A stretch of 64,000 nucleotides of DNA. It comes from Streptomyces sulfonofaciens. GTDB lineage: Bacteria; Actinomycetota; Actinomycetes; Streptomycetales; Streptomycetaceae. The stretch's first letter is position 1; the number at the start of each line of letters is the position of its first letter. The notes under the pieces are model-generated. The model was not told where the DNA came from and did not search any database. It saw nothing but the letters and a program-made list of their open reading frames with translations. Made by a program: the position numbers and the translations under genes. This document shows, one piece after another, positions 23,984 to 32,419 of this stretch. Location of the stretch: positions 62,001 through 126,000 of the forward strand of contig NZ_BNCD01000016.1 in NCBI RefSeq assembly GCF_014656295.1. Reading direction: 5' to 3'.

Positions 23984-24002
23984 CGCGGCGATACTCGGAC
24001 AG

Positions 24003-25637
24003 GTGTTCCTGACGATCAGTACCACCGGCACGCCCGAACGGCCCGCCACCGACCTCGGCTTCCTGCTGCACAAGCACCCCGACCACGCGCAGGCATTCGC
24101 CACCTCCTACGGCACCGCGCACGTGGTCTACCCCGAGGCGTCGGCCCGGCGGTGCACCGCGGCGCTGCTGCTGGAGGTCGATCCGGTGGCGCTGGTGCGG
24201 CGCGGCAGGGGCAGGGGCCGGGGCGGCGCACCGGACGCGGCCCTCGCGCAGTACGTGAACGACCGGCCGTACGCGGCCTCGTCGCTGTTCGCCGTCGCCC
24301 TCGGCGGTGTCTTCTCCAGTGCGATGAAGGGCCGCTGCAAGGCCAGGCCGGACCTGGTCGACCAGCCGCTGCCGCTGCGCATCGAGGTGCCCGTGCTGCC
24401 CGCCGCCGGGGGCCCCGCGCTGGTCCGGGCGCTCTTCGAGCCGCTCGGCTGGACGGTGACCGCCGAGCCCGTACCGCTCGACGCGGCCTTCCCGTCCTGG
24501 GGCGACTCGCGCTACGTACGCCTCGTCCTGGAAGGGGACCAGCGGCTCGCCCGGGCGCTCTGCCACCTCTACGTGCTTCTTCCGGTGCTCGACGACGCCA
24601 AGCACTACTGGGTGGCGTCCGACGAGGTGGACAAGCTGCTGAGGGCCGGTGAGGGCTGGCTGCCCGGCCATCCGGAGCAGGTGCTGATCACCCGCCGCTA
24701 CCTGGCCCGCCGCTGGTCGCTGACGCGCGAGGCCCGCGAGCGGCTTGAGCTGGTACGGCTCGCCGAGTCGGACGACACCGGGGTCGAGGAGATCGACAAC
24801 GCCGTGCCGGACGACACCCCGGACGAGATCGCGGCCGCGGCCGCGGACGGCACGGCAGGGGAGTCCGCCGCCGGGCGGACCGCCGCCGAGGGCACGGTGG
24901 TCCCGGACACCGCTGACACTCCGCACGCCCCGCTCGCTCCGGGCGGCGCCGGCGTCCCGGGCACGGCGGACACCGCCGTCGCGCTCGCCGTGCAGCGCCG
25001 CGCGGCCCTCCTCGACGCACTGCGCACCGCGGGCGCGAGCCGGGTGCTCGACCTGGGCTGCGGACAGGGAAAGCTGGTGCAGGAACTGCTGAAGGACCCG
25101 CGGTTCACCGAGGTCGTCGGGGTGGACGTCTCCATGCGCGCGCTGGCCGCCGCCGCCCGGCGGCTGCGGGTCGAGCCCTCCTCCTGGCCGACCGGCCCGG
25201 CGGCTGCCGCCGGGGAGCGGCGGACCGGGCGCGTGCGGCTCCTCCAGGGCTCGCTTGCCTACACGGACGGCAGGCTGAAGGGCTATGACGCGGCCGTGCT
25301 CTGCGAGGTGATCGAACACCTGGACCCGCCCCGGCTGCCGGCGCTGGAGCACGCCGTCTTCGGTGCGGCGCGCCCCCGGACCGTCCTCGTCACCACGCCC
25401 AACGCCGAGTACAACGTCCGCTGGGAGAGCCTTCCGGCCGGGCGGGTGCGCCATGCCGACCACCGCTTCGAGTGGAGCCGCGAGCAGTTCGGGACATGGG
25501 CGCGCGCGGTCGCCGCCCGGCACGGGTACGAGGTGCGCACCGCGCCGATCGGACCCGACGACCCCGAGGTGGGACCGCCCACCCAGATGGCCGTCTTCCG
25601 CAGGACCGAGCAGACGAAGGGAGCACAGGCAGCATGA
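24003..25637 (+). CDS. hen1: Bacterial Hen1 RNA 3'-terminal 2'-O-methyltransferase
   Basis: 544 residues. Residues ~1-240 are the Hen1 N-terminal domain (VFLTISTTGTP... TDLGFLLHKHPDHAQAF; YVNDRPYAASSLFAVALGGVFSSAMKGR) that binds Pnkp; ~325-535 are the SAM methyltransferase, with RVLDLGCGQGK, the metal-site stretch CEVIEHLDP and DHRFEWSREQF. An Ala/Thr/Asp-rich linker (~245-320) joins them and looks expanded. Together with Pnkp it repairs cleaved RNA such as ribotoxin-cut tRNA and marks the repaired 3' end with a 2'-O-methyl. GTG at 24003 is the family-typical start. Its stop overlaps the ATG of pnkp. Confidence 0.93.
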   Translation: MFLTISTTGTPERPATDLGFLLHKHPDHAQAFATSYGTAHVVYPEASARRCTAALLLEVDPVALVRRGRGRGRGGAPDAALAQYVNDRPYAASSLFAVALGGVFSSAMKGRCKARPDLVDQPLPLRIEVPVLPAAGGPALVRALFEPLGWTVTAEPVPLDAAFPSWGDSRYVRLVLEGDQRLARALCHLYVLLPVLDDAKHYWVASDEVDKLLRAGEGWLPGHPEQVLITRRYLARRWSLTREARERLELVRLAESDDTGVEEIDNAVPDDTPDEIAAAAADGTAGESAAGRTAAEGTVVPDTADTPHAPLAPGGAGVPGTADTAVALAVQRRAALLDALRTAGASRVLDLGCGQGKLVQELLKDPRFTEVVGVDVSMRALAAAARRLRVEPSSWPTGPAAAAGERRTGRVRLLQGSLAYTDGRLKGYDAAVLCEVIEHLDPPRLPALEHAVFGAARPRTVLVTTPNAEYNVRWESLPAGRVRHADHRFEWSREQFGTWARAVAARHGYEVRTAPIGPDDPEVGPPTQMAVFRRTEQTKGAQAA

Positions 25638-28216
25638 CCGGTACCGCGGCCGAACCGGCCGCCTCTTCCGCCCGGCGCGTCCTCGGCGTGACCGACCTGT
25701 GCCTCGTGGTGCTCGTCGGCGCCTCGGGCTCCGGCAAGTCCACCTTCGCCCGGCGGCACTTCAGGCCGACGGAGGTGATCTCCTCCGACTTCTGCCGCGG
25801 CCTCGTCGGCGACGACGAGAACGATCAGGACGCCACCCGGGACGCCTTCGACGTACTGCACTACATCGCGGGCAAACGCCTCGCGGCCGGCCGCCTCACG
25901 GTCGTCGACGCGACCAGCGTGCAGAGCGACAGCCGCAGGCAGTTGGTCCGGCTGGCTCGCGCGTACGACGTGCTGCCCGTCGCGATCGTCCTGGACGTGC
26001 CCGAGGAGGTGTGCGCCGCACGCAACGCGGCCCGTGCCGACCGGGCCGGCATGCCGCGCCGCGTCATCCAGCGGCACACCCGCGAACTGCACCGATCGCT
26101 GCGCCACCTGGAGCGGGAGGGCTTCCGCCGGGTGCACGTCCTGCGCGGCCCGGACGAGGTGGCGGCCGCCGAGATCGTCAGGGAGCGGCGCTTCAACGAT
26201 CTGAGGCACCTCACGGGCCCCTTCGACATCATCGGCGACGTCCACGGGTGCAGCTCCGAACTGGAGGCGCTGCTCGCCAGGCTCGGCTACGTGGACGGGA
26301 GGCACCCGCACGGACGCACGGCCGTCTTCCTCGGCGACCTCGTCGACCGCGGCCCCGACAGCCCCGGTGTGCTGCGCCGTGTGATGTCGATGGTCGCCGC
26401 CGGCACCGCCCTGTGCGTGCCGGGCAACCACGAGAACAAGCTCGGCCGCTGGCTGCACGGGCGCAAGGTGCAGCAGACGCACGGCCTGACGGAGACCATC
26501 GAGCAGTTGGACCGGGAGGACGAGGGGTTCCGCGCGCAGGTGCGCGGGTTCGTCGACGGCCTCGTCAGCCACTACGTGCTCGACGGCGGGCGGCTGGTCG
26601 TCTGCCATGCGGGACTGCCCGAGAAGTACCACGGGCGCACCTCGGGCCGCGTCCGCTCGCACGCCCTGTACGGCGACACCACCGGCGAGACCGACGAGTT
26701 CGGCCTGCCCGTGCGCTACCCCTGGGCCGAGGACTACCGCGGGCGCGCGGCCGTCGTCTACGGCCACACCCCGGTGCCGAACGCGTCCTGGCAGAACAAC
26801 ACCATCTGCCTGGACACCGGTGCGGTCTTCGGCGGCCGGCTCACCGCGCTGCGCTGGCCCGAACGCGAACTCGTCGACGTCCCCGCAGAGCGGGTCTGGT
26901 ACGAGCCGGCCAGGCCGCTGCGCCCCGAGGCGCCCGGCAGTGGCGACGGGCGGCCGCTGGACCTCGCCGACGTGGCCGCCCGCCGCGCGGTGGAGACCCG
27001 GCACGCCGGCCGGATCACCGTTCGCGAGGAGAACGCGGCCGCCGCGCTGGAGGTGATGAGCCGCTTCGCGATCGACCCGCGGCTGCTGCCCTACCTGCCC
27101 CCGACGATGGCGCCCACCGCCACCTCGCGCCGCGACGGCTTCCTGGAGCACCCCGCGGATGCCTTCGCGCAGTACGCGGCGGACGGCGTGGCGCGGGTGG
27201 TGTGCGAGGAGAAGCACATGGGCTCGCGTGCGGTGGTCCTCATCTGCCGGGACGCGGACGTGGCCCGGGAGCGCTTCGGTGCGGGTGCGGGTGCGGGTGC
27301 GGGCGCCGAGCTCACCGGTGCCCTCTACACCCGGACCGGGCGGGCCTTCTTCGACGATCCGGCCGTCACCGAGGAGATCCTGCGCCGGGTGCGCACCGCG
27401 ATCGGCCAGGCCGGGCTCTGGGAGGAGCTGGACACGGACTGGCTGCTGCTGGACACCGAGCTGATGCCCTGGTCCCTGAAGGCCTCCGGGCTGCTGCGCA
27501 CCCAGTACGCGGCGGTGGGCGCCGCGTCCGGCGCCGTCCTCCCGGCTGCCCTGGCCGCGCTCGAAGCGGCGGCCGACCGCGGCGTCGACACCCTGGAGCT
27601 GCTGGCCCGCCAGCGGGACAGGGCCCGGGACGCCGCCGCCTTCACCGATGCGTACCGGCGGTACTGCTGGCCCACCGAGGGCCTGGACGGAGTGCGGCTC
27701 GCGCCGTTCCAGATCCTGGCCTCGCAGGGCCGCAACCGCGCCGTGCTGCCGCACGACGCACAGCTCGCGCTGCTCGACCGGATGGTCGAGCACGACACCA
27801 GCAGCCTCCTGCAGACCACGCGCCGGCTCTACGTGGACACCGGGGACGAGGCGTCGGCACGGGCGGGGGTCGACTGGTGGCTGGAGATGACGGGGCGGGG
27901 CGGCGAGGGGATGGTCGTCAAGCCGGTGGAGGCGATGGCCAGGACCGGGCAGGGGCGCCTGGTGCAGGCCGGGATCAAGTGCCGCGGGCGCGAGTACCTG
28001 CGGATCGTCTACGGCCCCGAGTACACGCGGCCCGCCCATCTGGAGCGGCTGCGGTCGCGGTCCCTCGGGCACAAGCGGTCGTTGGCGATCCGCGAGTACG
28101 CGCTGGGGCTTGAGGCGCTGGACCGGCTGGCGGAGGGGGAGCCGCTGTGGCGGATCCACGAGGCGGTGTTCGCCGTCCTGGCCCTGGAGTCGGAGCCGGT
28201 GGACCCCCGGCTGTGA
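25634..28216 (+). CDS. pnkp: Polynucleotide kinase-phosphatase-ligase Pnkp
   Basis: 860 residues with all three repair activities in order: 5' kinase (Walker A GASGSGKS, 29-36), metallophosphoesterase 2',3'-phosphatase (GDVHGC 201-206, GDLVDRG 234-240, GNHEN 264-268) and ligase/adenylyltransferase with the nucleotidyl lysine Lys527 in EEKHMGSR, plus EGMVVKP near the C-terminal third. Partner of Hen1, with which it forms the active RNA ligase. ATG at 25634 overlaps the hen1 stop (ATGA). Inside the ligase domain a Gly-Ala repeat (~549-558) is encoded by a GGTGCG microsatellite. Confidence 0.95.
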   Translation: MTGTAAEPAASSARRVLGVTDLCLVVLVGASGSGKSTFARRHFRPTEVISSDFCRGLVGDDENDQDATRDAFDVLHYIAGKRLAAGRLTVVDATSVQSDSRRQLVRLARAYDVLPVAIVLDVPEEVCAARNAARADRAGMPRRVIQRHTRELHRSLRHLEREGFRRVHVLRGPDEVAAAEIVRERRFNDLRHLTGPFDIIGDVHGCSSELEALLARLGYVDGRHPHGRTAVFLGDLVDRGPDSPGVLRRVMSMVAAGTALCVPGNHENKLGRWLHGRKVQQTHGLTETIEQLDREDEGFRAQVRGFVDGLVSHYVLDGGRLVVCHAGLPEKYHGRTSGRVRSHALYGDTTGETDEFGLPVRYPWAEDYRGRAAVVYGHTPVPNASWQNNTICLDTGAVFGGRLTALRWPERELVDVPAERVWYEPARPLRPEAPGSGDGRPLDLADVAARRAVETRHAGRITVREENAAAALEVMSRFAIDPRLLPYLPPTMAPTATSRRDGFLEHPADAFAQYAADGVARVVCEEKHMGSRAVVLICRDADVARERFGAGAGAGAGAELTGALYTRTGRAFFDDPAVTEEILRRVRTAIGQAGLWEELDTDWLLLDTELMPWSLKASGLLRTQYAAVGAASGAVLPAALAALEAAADRGVDTLELLARQRDRARDAAAFTDAYRRYCWPTEGLDGVRLAPFQILASQGRNRAVLPHDAQLALLDRMVEHDTSSLLQTTRRLYVDTGDEASARAGVDWWLEMTGRGGEGMVVKPVEAMARTGQGRLVQAGIKCRGREYLRIVYGPEYTRPAHLERLRSRSLGHKRSLAIREYALGLEALDRLAEGEPLWRIHEAVFAVLALESEPVDPRL
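27278..27301 (+). repeat. GGTGCG x4 microsatellite inside pnkp
   Basis: Four perfect hexamers encode Gly-Ala pairs in the ligase domain and are followed by GGCGCC, which extends the Gly-Ala run. In-frame length changes would only lengthen or shorten a surface loop. Confidence 0.85.
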
Positions 28217-28367
28217 CCGCCTCCGCCGGCCCGGCCCGCGGGGCGCGCGCCCCCGGTCCGGCACTCTTCAGCGAAGCGCCCGCACCGCCCGGGCAGGGCC
28301 GGGTCCGACGACGCACGGTGAACGGACGGCGCCGCCCCGCCACCGCCGCCGGAACCGGGGCGGGGAA

Positions 28368-28395
28368 GCGGCCGCACCCGCCCGGTGCGGGCCGC
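28368..28395 (+). terminator. Hairpin after pnkp
   Basis: GCGGCCGCACC pairs with GGTGCGGGCCGC (one bulged G) around a CGCCC loop, between pnkp and arcA. No T-run. Confidence 0.5.
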
Positions 28396-28460
28396 CGCCG
28401 CCCGGGTCCCCGCCTCAGCGGACCGGTGGTAAGCGGGGCGCCGGGGGCAGGATGGGAAGC

Positions 28461-29699
28461 ATGGGATTCCACGTCGACTCCGAGGCCGGGCGGCTGCGCC
28501 GCGTCATCCTGCACCGCCCGGACCTGGAGCTGAAACGCCTCACCCCCAGCAACAAGGACACGCTCCTGTTCGACGACGTCCTCTGGGTGCGGCGCGCCCG
28601 CCAGGAGCACGACGGCTTCGCCGACGTCCTCAGGGACCGCGGGGTGACGGTCCACCTCTTCGGCGACCTGCTCACCGAGACGCTGGACATCCCGGCGGCC
28701 CGGTTGCTCGTCCTGGACCGGGTCTTCGACGAGAAGGAGTACGGGCCGCTGGCCACCGACCACCTGCGCGCCGCCTTCGAGTCCCTCGCGTCCACCGAGC
28801 TGGCCGAGGCGCTGGTGGGCGGGATGACCAAGCGGGAGTTCCTGGAGCGGCACCCCGAGCCGTCGTCGGTGCGCTTCCACGTCATGGACCTGGACGACTT
28901 CCTGCTCGACCCGCTGCCGAACCACCTCTTCACCCGGGACACCTCCGCCTGGATCTACGACGGCGTGTCGATCAACGCGATGCGCTGGCCCGCCCGGCAG
29001 CGCGAGACGGTGCACTTCGAGGCGATCTACCAGCACCACCCGCTCTTCCACGGCGACCGCGCGGGCCCGTTCCACACCTGGTCGCAGGGCCAGGCGGACT
29101 ATCCGTCCACCATCGAGGGCGGGGACGTCCTGGTGATCGGCCGGGGGGCGGTGCTCATCGGCATGAGCGAGCGCACCACCCCGCAGGCCGTGGAGATGCT
29201 GGCGCACAAGCTCTTCGCGGCCGGTTCCGCCCGCACCATCGTCGCCCTGGACATGCCGAAGCGGCGGGCCTTCATGCACCTGGACACCCTGATGACGATG
29301 GTCGACGGGGACACCTTCACGCAGTACGCGGGCCTCGGCATGCTCCGCTCGTACACCATCGAGCCGGGTACCGACGGCAGCGAGCTGAAGGTCACCGACC
29401 ATCCGCCGGAGCACATGCACCGGGCCATCGCCGCCGCGCTCGGGCTCAGCGGGATCCGGGTCCTCACGGCCACCCAGGACGTCCACTCGGCCGAGCGCGA
29501 GCAGTGGGACGACGGCTGCAACGTGCTCGCGGTCGAGCCGGGAGTGGTCGTCGCGTACGAGCGGAACGCCACGACCAACACCCATCTGCGCAAACAGGGC
29601 ATCGAGGTGATCGAGATCCCCGGGAGCGAGCTGGGCCGGGGGCGGGGCGGGCCGCGCTGCATGAGCTGTCCTGTGGAGCGGGACGCCGTGCCGCGGTGA
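28461..29699 (+). CDS. arcA: Arginine deiminase
   Basis: 412 residues. Converts arginine to citrulline and ammonia in the cytosol, first step of the arginine deiminase route. Active-site regions of the guanidino-group-modifying family are clear: NHLFTRDTSAWIYDG, EGGDVLVIG, FMHLDTLMTMVD (catalytic His in HLDT) and the nucleophile Cys in RCMSCPVERD near the C-terminus. ATG at 28461 gives the family-typical MGFHVDSEAGRLR; an in-frame ATG at 28452 is possible. Ornithine carbamoyltransferase follows 89 bp later but from its own promoter with ARG boxes. Confidence 0.93.
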   Translation: MGFHVDSEAGRLRRVILHRPDLELKRLTPSNKDTLLFDDVLWVRRARQEHDGFADVLRDRGVTVHLFGDLLTETLDIPAARLLVLDRVFDEKEYGPLATDHLRAAFESLASTELAEALVGGMTKREFLERHPEPSSVRFHVMDLDDFLLDPLPNHLFTRDTSAWIYDGVSINAMRWPARQRETVHFEAIYQHHPLFHGDRAGPFHTWSQGQADYPSTIEGGDVLVIGRGAVLIGMSERTTPQAVEMLAHKLFAAGSARTIVALDMPKRRAFMHLDTLMTMVDGDTFTQYAGLGMLRSYTIEPGTDGSELKVTDHPPEHMHRAIAAALGLSGIRVLTATQDVHSAEREQWDDGCNVLAVEPGVVVAYERNATTNTHLRKQGIEVIEIPGSELGRGRGGPRCMSCPVERDAVPR

Positions 29700-29719
29700 G
29701 GTCCGGGAGCCGGACAGTC

Positions 29720-29753
29720 TGTATATAAATGTAAGGTGCTGTATATACTTCCA
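29720..29753 (+). promoter_or_regulatory. Tandem ARG boxes overlapping the argF promoter
   Basis: TGTATATAAATGTA (29720-29733) and TGTATATACTTCCA (29740-29753) fit the ARG-box core TGNATWWWWATNCA with one and two mismatches. Their 20-bp spacing matches the paired boxes used by the ArgR hexamer. TATACT at 29744-29749 is the probable -10, so bound ArgR would block initiation. Confidence 0.72.
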
Positions 29754-29788
29754 GCCTTCGTGTCCGCGTCTCACCCCAGGAGCACCTC

Positions 29789-30799
29789 ATGGCGACCGTC
29801 CCGGTCAAGCTCACCGGACGCCACTTCCTCAAGGAGCTGGACTGCACCGCCGAGGAGTTCCGCGGCCTGGTCGAGCTGGCCGCCGAGCTCAAGGCGGCCA
29901 AGCGCGCGGGCACCGAGCCCCGGCTCCTCGCCGGCCGGAACATCGCGCTCATCTTCGAGAAGACCTCCACCAGGACGCGGTGCGCCTTCGAGGTCGCCGC
30001 CGCCGACCAGGGTGCCGCCACCACCTACCTCGACCCCGCCGGCTCGCAGATAGGGCACAAGGAGTCGGTGAAGGACACCGCCCGGGTGCTCGGCAGGATG
30101 TTCGACGCGATCCAGTACCGCGGGGACAGCCAGGCCAACGTGGAAGAGCTGGCCGCCCATGCCGGTGTGCCCGTCTACAACGGCCTCACGGACGACTGGC
30201 ACCCCACCCAGATGCTGGCCGACGTGCTCACCGTGACCGAGCACTGCAAGAAGCCGCTCGACGCCGGCCTGGGCTTCGCCTACCTCGGTGACGCCCGCTT
30301 CAACATGGGCAACTCCTACCTGGTCACCGGCGCGCTGCTCGGCCTGGACGTCCGCATCGTGGCCCCGAAGGCGTACTGGCCGGCCCCCGCGGTGGTGGAC
30401 CGCGCACGGCGGCTGGCCGCCGTCAGCGGTGCCGTCGTCACGCTCACCGAGGACGTCGCCGAGGGCGTGCGCGGCGCGGACTTCGTCGCCACCGACGTCT
30501 GGGTCTCCATGGGGGAGCCCAAGGAGGTCTGGGACGAGCGCATCGCCGCGCTGCGGTCGTACGCGGTGACCATGGACGTGCTGCGGGCCACCGGCAATCC
30601 GGACGTGAAGTTCCTGCACTGCCTGCCCGCCTTCCACGACCTCGGCACCCGGGTCGGCCGGGAGATCCACGAACGGCACGGCCTGGCATCCCTCGAAGTG
30701 ACCGACGAGGTGTTCGAGTCCGCCCACTCGGTCGTCTTCGACGAGGCGGAGAACCGGCTGCACACCATCAAGGCCCTCATGGTCGCCACCCTCACCTGA
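29789..30799 (+). CDS. argF: Ornithine carbamoyltransferase
   Basis: 336 residues. Condenses carbamoyl phosphate with ornithine to citrulline (or the reverse in catabolism). Motifs: carbamoyl-phosphate site EKTSTRTRCAFEVA (~52-65), DDWHPTQMLAD (~134-144), the ornithine site region MGNSY/DVWVSMGEP and HCLPAFHD (~277-284). ATG 29789 follows AGGAG. Tandem ARG boxes upstream indicate ArgR repression, so a biosynthetic role is likely even though arcA lies just before it. A hairpin follows the gene. Confidence 0.93.
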   Translation: MATVPVKLTGRHFLKELDCTAEEFRGLVELAAELKAAKRAGTEPRLLAGRNIALIFEKTSTRTRCAFEVAAADQGAATTYLDPAGSQIGHKESVKDTARVLGRMFDAIQYRGDSQANVEELAAHAGVPVYNGLTDDWHPTQMLADVLTVTEHCKKPLDAGLGFAYLGDARFNMGNSYLVTGALLGLDVRIVAPKAYWPAPAVVDRARRLAAVSGAVVTLTEDVAEGVRGADFVATDVWVSMGEPKEVWDERIAALRSYAVTMDVLRATGNPDVKFLHCLPAFHDLGTRVGREIHERHGLASLEVTDEVFESAHSVVFDEAENRLHTIKALMVATLT

Positions 30800-30817
30800 C
30801 CTGCCGCCCGCGGGGCC

Positions 30818-30834
30818 GGCGCGGACCCCGCGCC
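30818..30834 (+). terminator. Hairpin after argF
   Basis: GGCGCGG-ACC-CCGCGCC, perfect 7-bp arms, 18 nt after the stop. Confidence 0.5.
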
Positions 30835-30881
30835 GCCCCCCGCGGGGCTTCGGCCGCATCCTGTGCCGAGCGCCCGCTCTC

Positions 30882-30910
30882 TTGTCATGTCCCCGCTGGG
30901 GCCCTACAGT
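30882..30910 (+). promoter_or_regulatory. Promoter of the GH12 endoglucanase
   Basis: TTGTCA (30882-30887) and TACAGT (30905-30910) with a 17-bp spacer. The predicted start (~30917) lies 13 bp before the CebR operator. Confidence 0.7.
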
Positions 30911-30929
30911 CCGGGCTCGGCCCCCTTTT

Positions 30930-30943
30930 TGGGAGCGCTCCCA
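30930..30943. promoter_or_regulatory. CebR operator
   Basis: TGGGAGCGCTCCCA, a perfect 14-bp palindrome identical to the established binding site of CebR, the LacI-family repressor of cellulose utilisation that is released by cellobiose and related cello-oligosaccharides. Its place just downstream of the start site would make it a roadblock. Confidence 0.9.
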
Positions 30944-31038
30944 TGGCGGAGTGCTCCCGTGTGCGCCGCGGGGCCGCTGTGTGCGCCCCACCGCTCCACG
31001 TTCCAGAAGACCCCCACATCCCTCTGGAAGGGGATCCC

Positions 31039-31815
31039 ATGACACTCCGCGTTCATCCGGCACGCTCCGTGCGCGCCGGCCTGGCGGCACTCCTGCTGGC
31101 CATGGGCTCGCTGACCGCCGTCGCGACCACGACGGGCACCGCCCACGCCGATACGCAGATATGCGATGCGTACGGGACCACGACCATCCAGGGCAGCTAC
31201 GTCGTCCAGAACAACCGATGGGGCACCAGCGAGGCCCAGTGCATCAACGTGACCGGCACCGGCTTCCGCGTCACGCAGGCGAACGGCTCCGTGGCGACGG
31301 ACGGCCCGCCCAAGTCGTACCCCTCGGTCTTCAACGGCTGCCACTACACGAAGTGCTCACCGGGTACCGCCCTGCCCAAGCAGATCAGCGCGATCGGCAG
31401 TGCGCCGAGCAGCGTCTCGTACAGCTTCGTCGACAACGCCGTCTTCGATGCGGCCTACGACATCTGGCTGGACCCGCAGCCGAAGAAGGACGGGGTCAAC
31501 CGGACCGAGATAATGATCTGGCTCAACCACGTCGGGCCCGTGCAGCCGGTGGGCTCGCAGTCCGGGACGGCCACGGTCGGCGGTCGGAGCTGGGCCGTCT
31601 GGACGGGCAACAACGGCGGCAACGACGTGGTCTCCTACGTCGCCCCCTCGGCGATGTCCGGATACAGCTTCGACGTCAAGGCCTTCGTCAATGACACCAT
31701 CAGCCGGGGCAAGGCCCAGAGCTCCTGGTACCTGACCAGCGTCCAGGCCGGGTTCGAGCCCTGGCAGAACGGTGCCGGGCTGGCCGTGAACTCGTTCTCC
31801 TCCACCGTGAACTGA
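31039..31815 (+). CDS. Secreted GH12 endo-beta-1,4-glucanase
   Basis: 258 residues. Signal peptide (RSVRAGLAALLLAMGSLTAVATTTGTAHA) cleaved near AHA-DTQICDAYG. The mature ~220 residues are a GH12 catalytic domain: CDAYGTTTIQGSYVVQNNRWG, then the nucleophile region TEIMIWLNHVG (Glu) and the acid/base region SSWYLTSVQAGFEPWQNGAGL (Glu). It cuts beta-1,4-glucan chains outside the cell. There is no linker or cellulose-binding module, unlike the classic Streptomyces CelB type. ATG 31039 follows GGAAGGGG. Controlled by a CebR operator at 30930-30943. Confidence 0.92.
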   Translation: MTLRVHPARSVRAGLAALLLAMGSLTAVATTTGTAHADTQICDAYGTTTIQGSYVVQNNRWGTSEAQCINVTGTGFRVTQANGSVATDGPPKSYPSVFNGCHYTKCSPGTALPKQISAIGSAPSSVSYSFVDNAVFDAAYDIWLDPQPKKDGVNRTEIMIWLNHVGPVQPVGSQSGTATVGGRSWAVWTGNNGGNDVVSYVAPSAMSGYSFDVKAFVNDTISRGKAQSSWYLTSVQAGFEPWQNGAGLAVNSFSSTVN

Positions 31816-31870
31816 TCGCACCGTGAACTGATCGCACCGCGCACTGGTCGCACCGCGCGCTGGGTGCGCC
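31807..31870 (+). repeat. 16-bp minisatellite across the stop codon of the GH12 gene
   Basis: Four 16-bp units run from 31807: two perfect copies of GTGAACTGATCGCACC, then two decayed copies (31839-31854, 31855-31870). The first unit encodes the last two residues and the TGA stop of the endoglucanase. Confidence 0.8.
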
Positions 31871-31903
31871 GCGCACGCACCACCGCGCCGGCGGGCGCGG
31901 CTG

Positions 31904-31934
31904 CCGCCCGGCGGGGGGAGTTCCCGCCGGGCGG
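31904..31934. terminator. Bidirectional terminator between convergent genes
   Basis: CCGCCCGGCGGG and CCCGCCGGGCGG, perfect 12-bp arms with a 7-nt loop, between the endoglucanase (plus) and the HATPase gene (minus). Confidence 0.75.
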
Positions 31935-31954
31935 ACGGCGCGCCGGGGCGGCCG

Positions 31955-32419
31955 TCAGGTCAGGGGGACGTCGGTCTGGGCGGGGTGCCGGCGCTGCTGG
32001 CGGGGGACGCAGGACAGCGTGAACCAGACGGCCTTGCCCCTGTCGGTGGGCCGGTGGCCGCAGGACGAGCTGAGGGTGCGCAGCAGGACCAGGCCCCGGC
32101 CGTGCTCCTGCCAGGGGTCGGGCTCCTCGATGGGGCCGGGGACGCCGAGGGAGCCGGGCGGTGCGGGGTCGCAGTCGTGCACCTCGACCTGGCAGCGGCC
32201 GGGCAGCATCGCGACGACCAGCTCTATGGGCCCCTCCGCGGTGGTGTGCTCGACGGCGTTGGCGACCAGCTCCGCGGTGAGCAGCTCGGCCGTGTCGCTG
32301 TCGGTGGTGTGCTCCATGTCCTTCAGGGCCGAGCGCACCACCGCACGCGCCATGGGCACCGCGGCCGCGGTGCGCGGCAGCGCTATACGCCAGGGGACCT
32401 GTGCGGGAGGTATGAACAC
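31955..32419 (-). CDS. RsbW-like anti-sigma HATPase
   Basis: 154 residues with the GHKL fold of small Streptomyces ATP-binding regulators: N-box ELVANAVEHT, G1-type VEVHDCDPAPPG and G2-type EHGRGLVLLRTLSSSCG, then KAVWFTLSC. Such proteins are kinases or anti-sigma factors acting on STAS partners; no partner gene is adjacent. ATG at 32419 begins MFIPPAQVPWRIALPR. A small palindrome lies upstream at 32455-32468. Confidence 0.85.
   Translation of the reverse strand: MFIPPAQVPWRIALPRTAAAVPMARAVVRSALKDMEHTTDSDTAELLTAELVANAVEHTTAEGPIELVVAMLPGRCQVEVHDCDPAPPGSLGVPGPIEEPDPWQEHGRGLVLLRTLSSSCGHRPTDRGKAVWFTLSCVPRQQRRHPAQTDVPLT

Noticed and set aside
22350..25523. Minus-strand frame of over 1000 codons opposite the LLM and hen1 genes
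   Set aside because: It spans two clear plus-strand genes and has no recognisable domain.
24003..28216. CRISPR or retron identity for the repeat-plus-enzyme region
   Set aside because: Only two full repeats without spacers; the genes are Hen1 and Pnkp.
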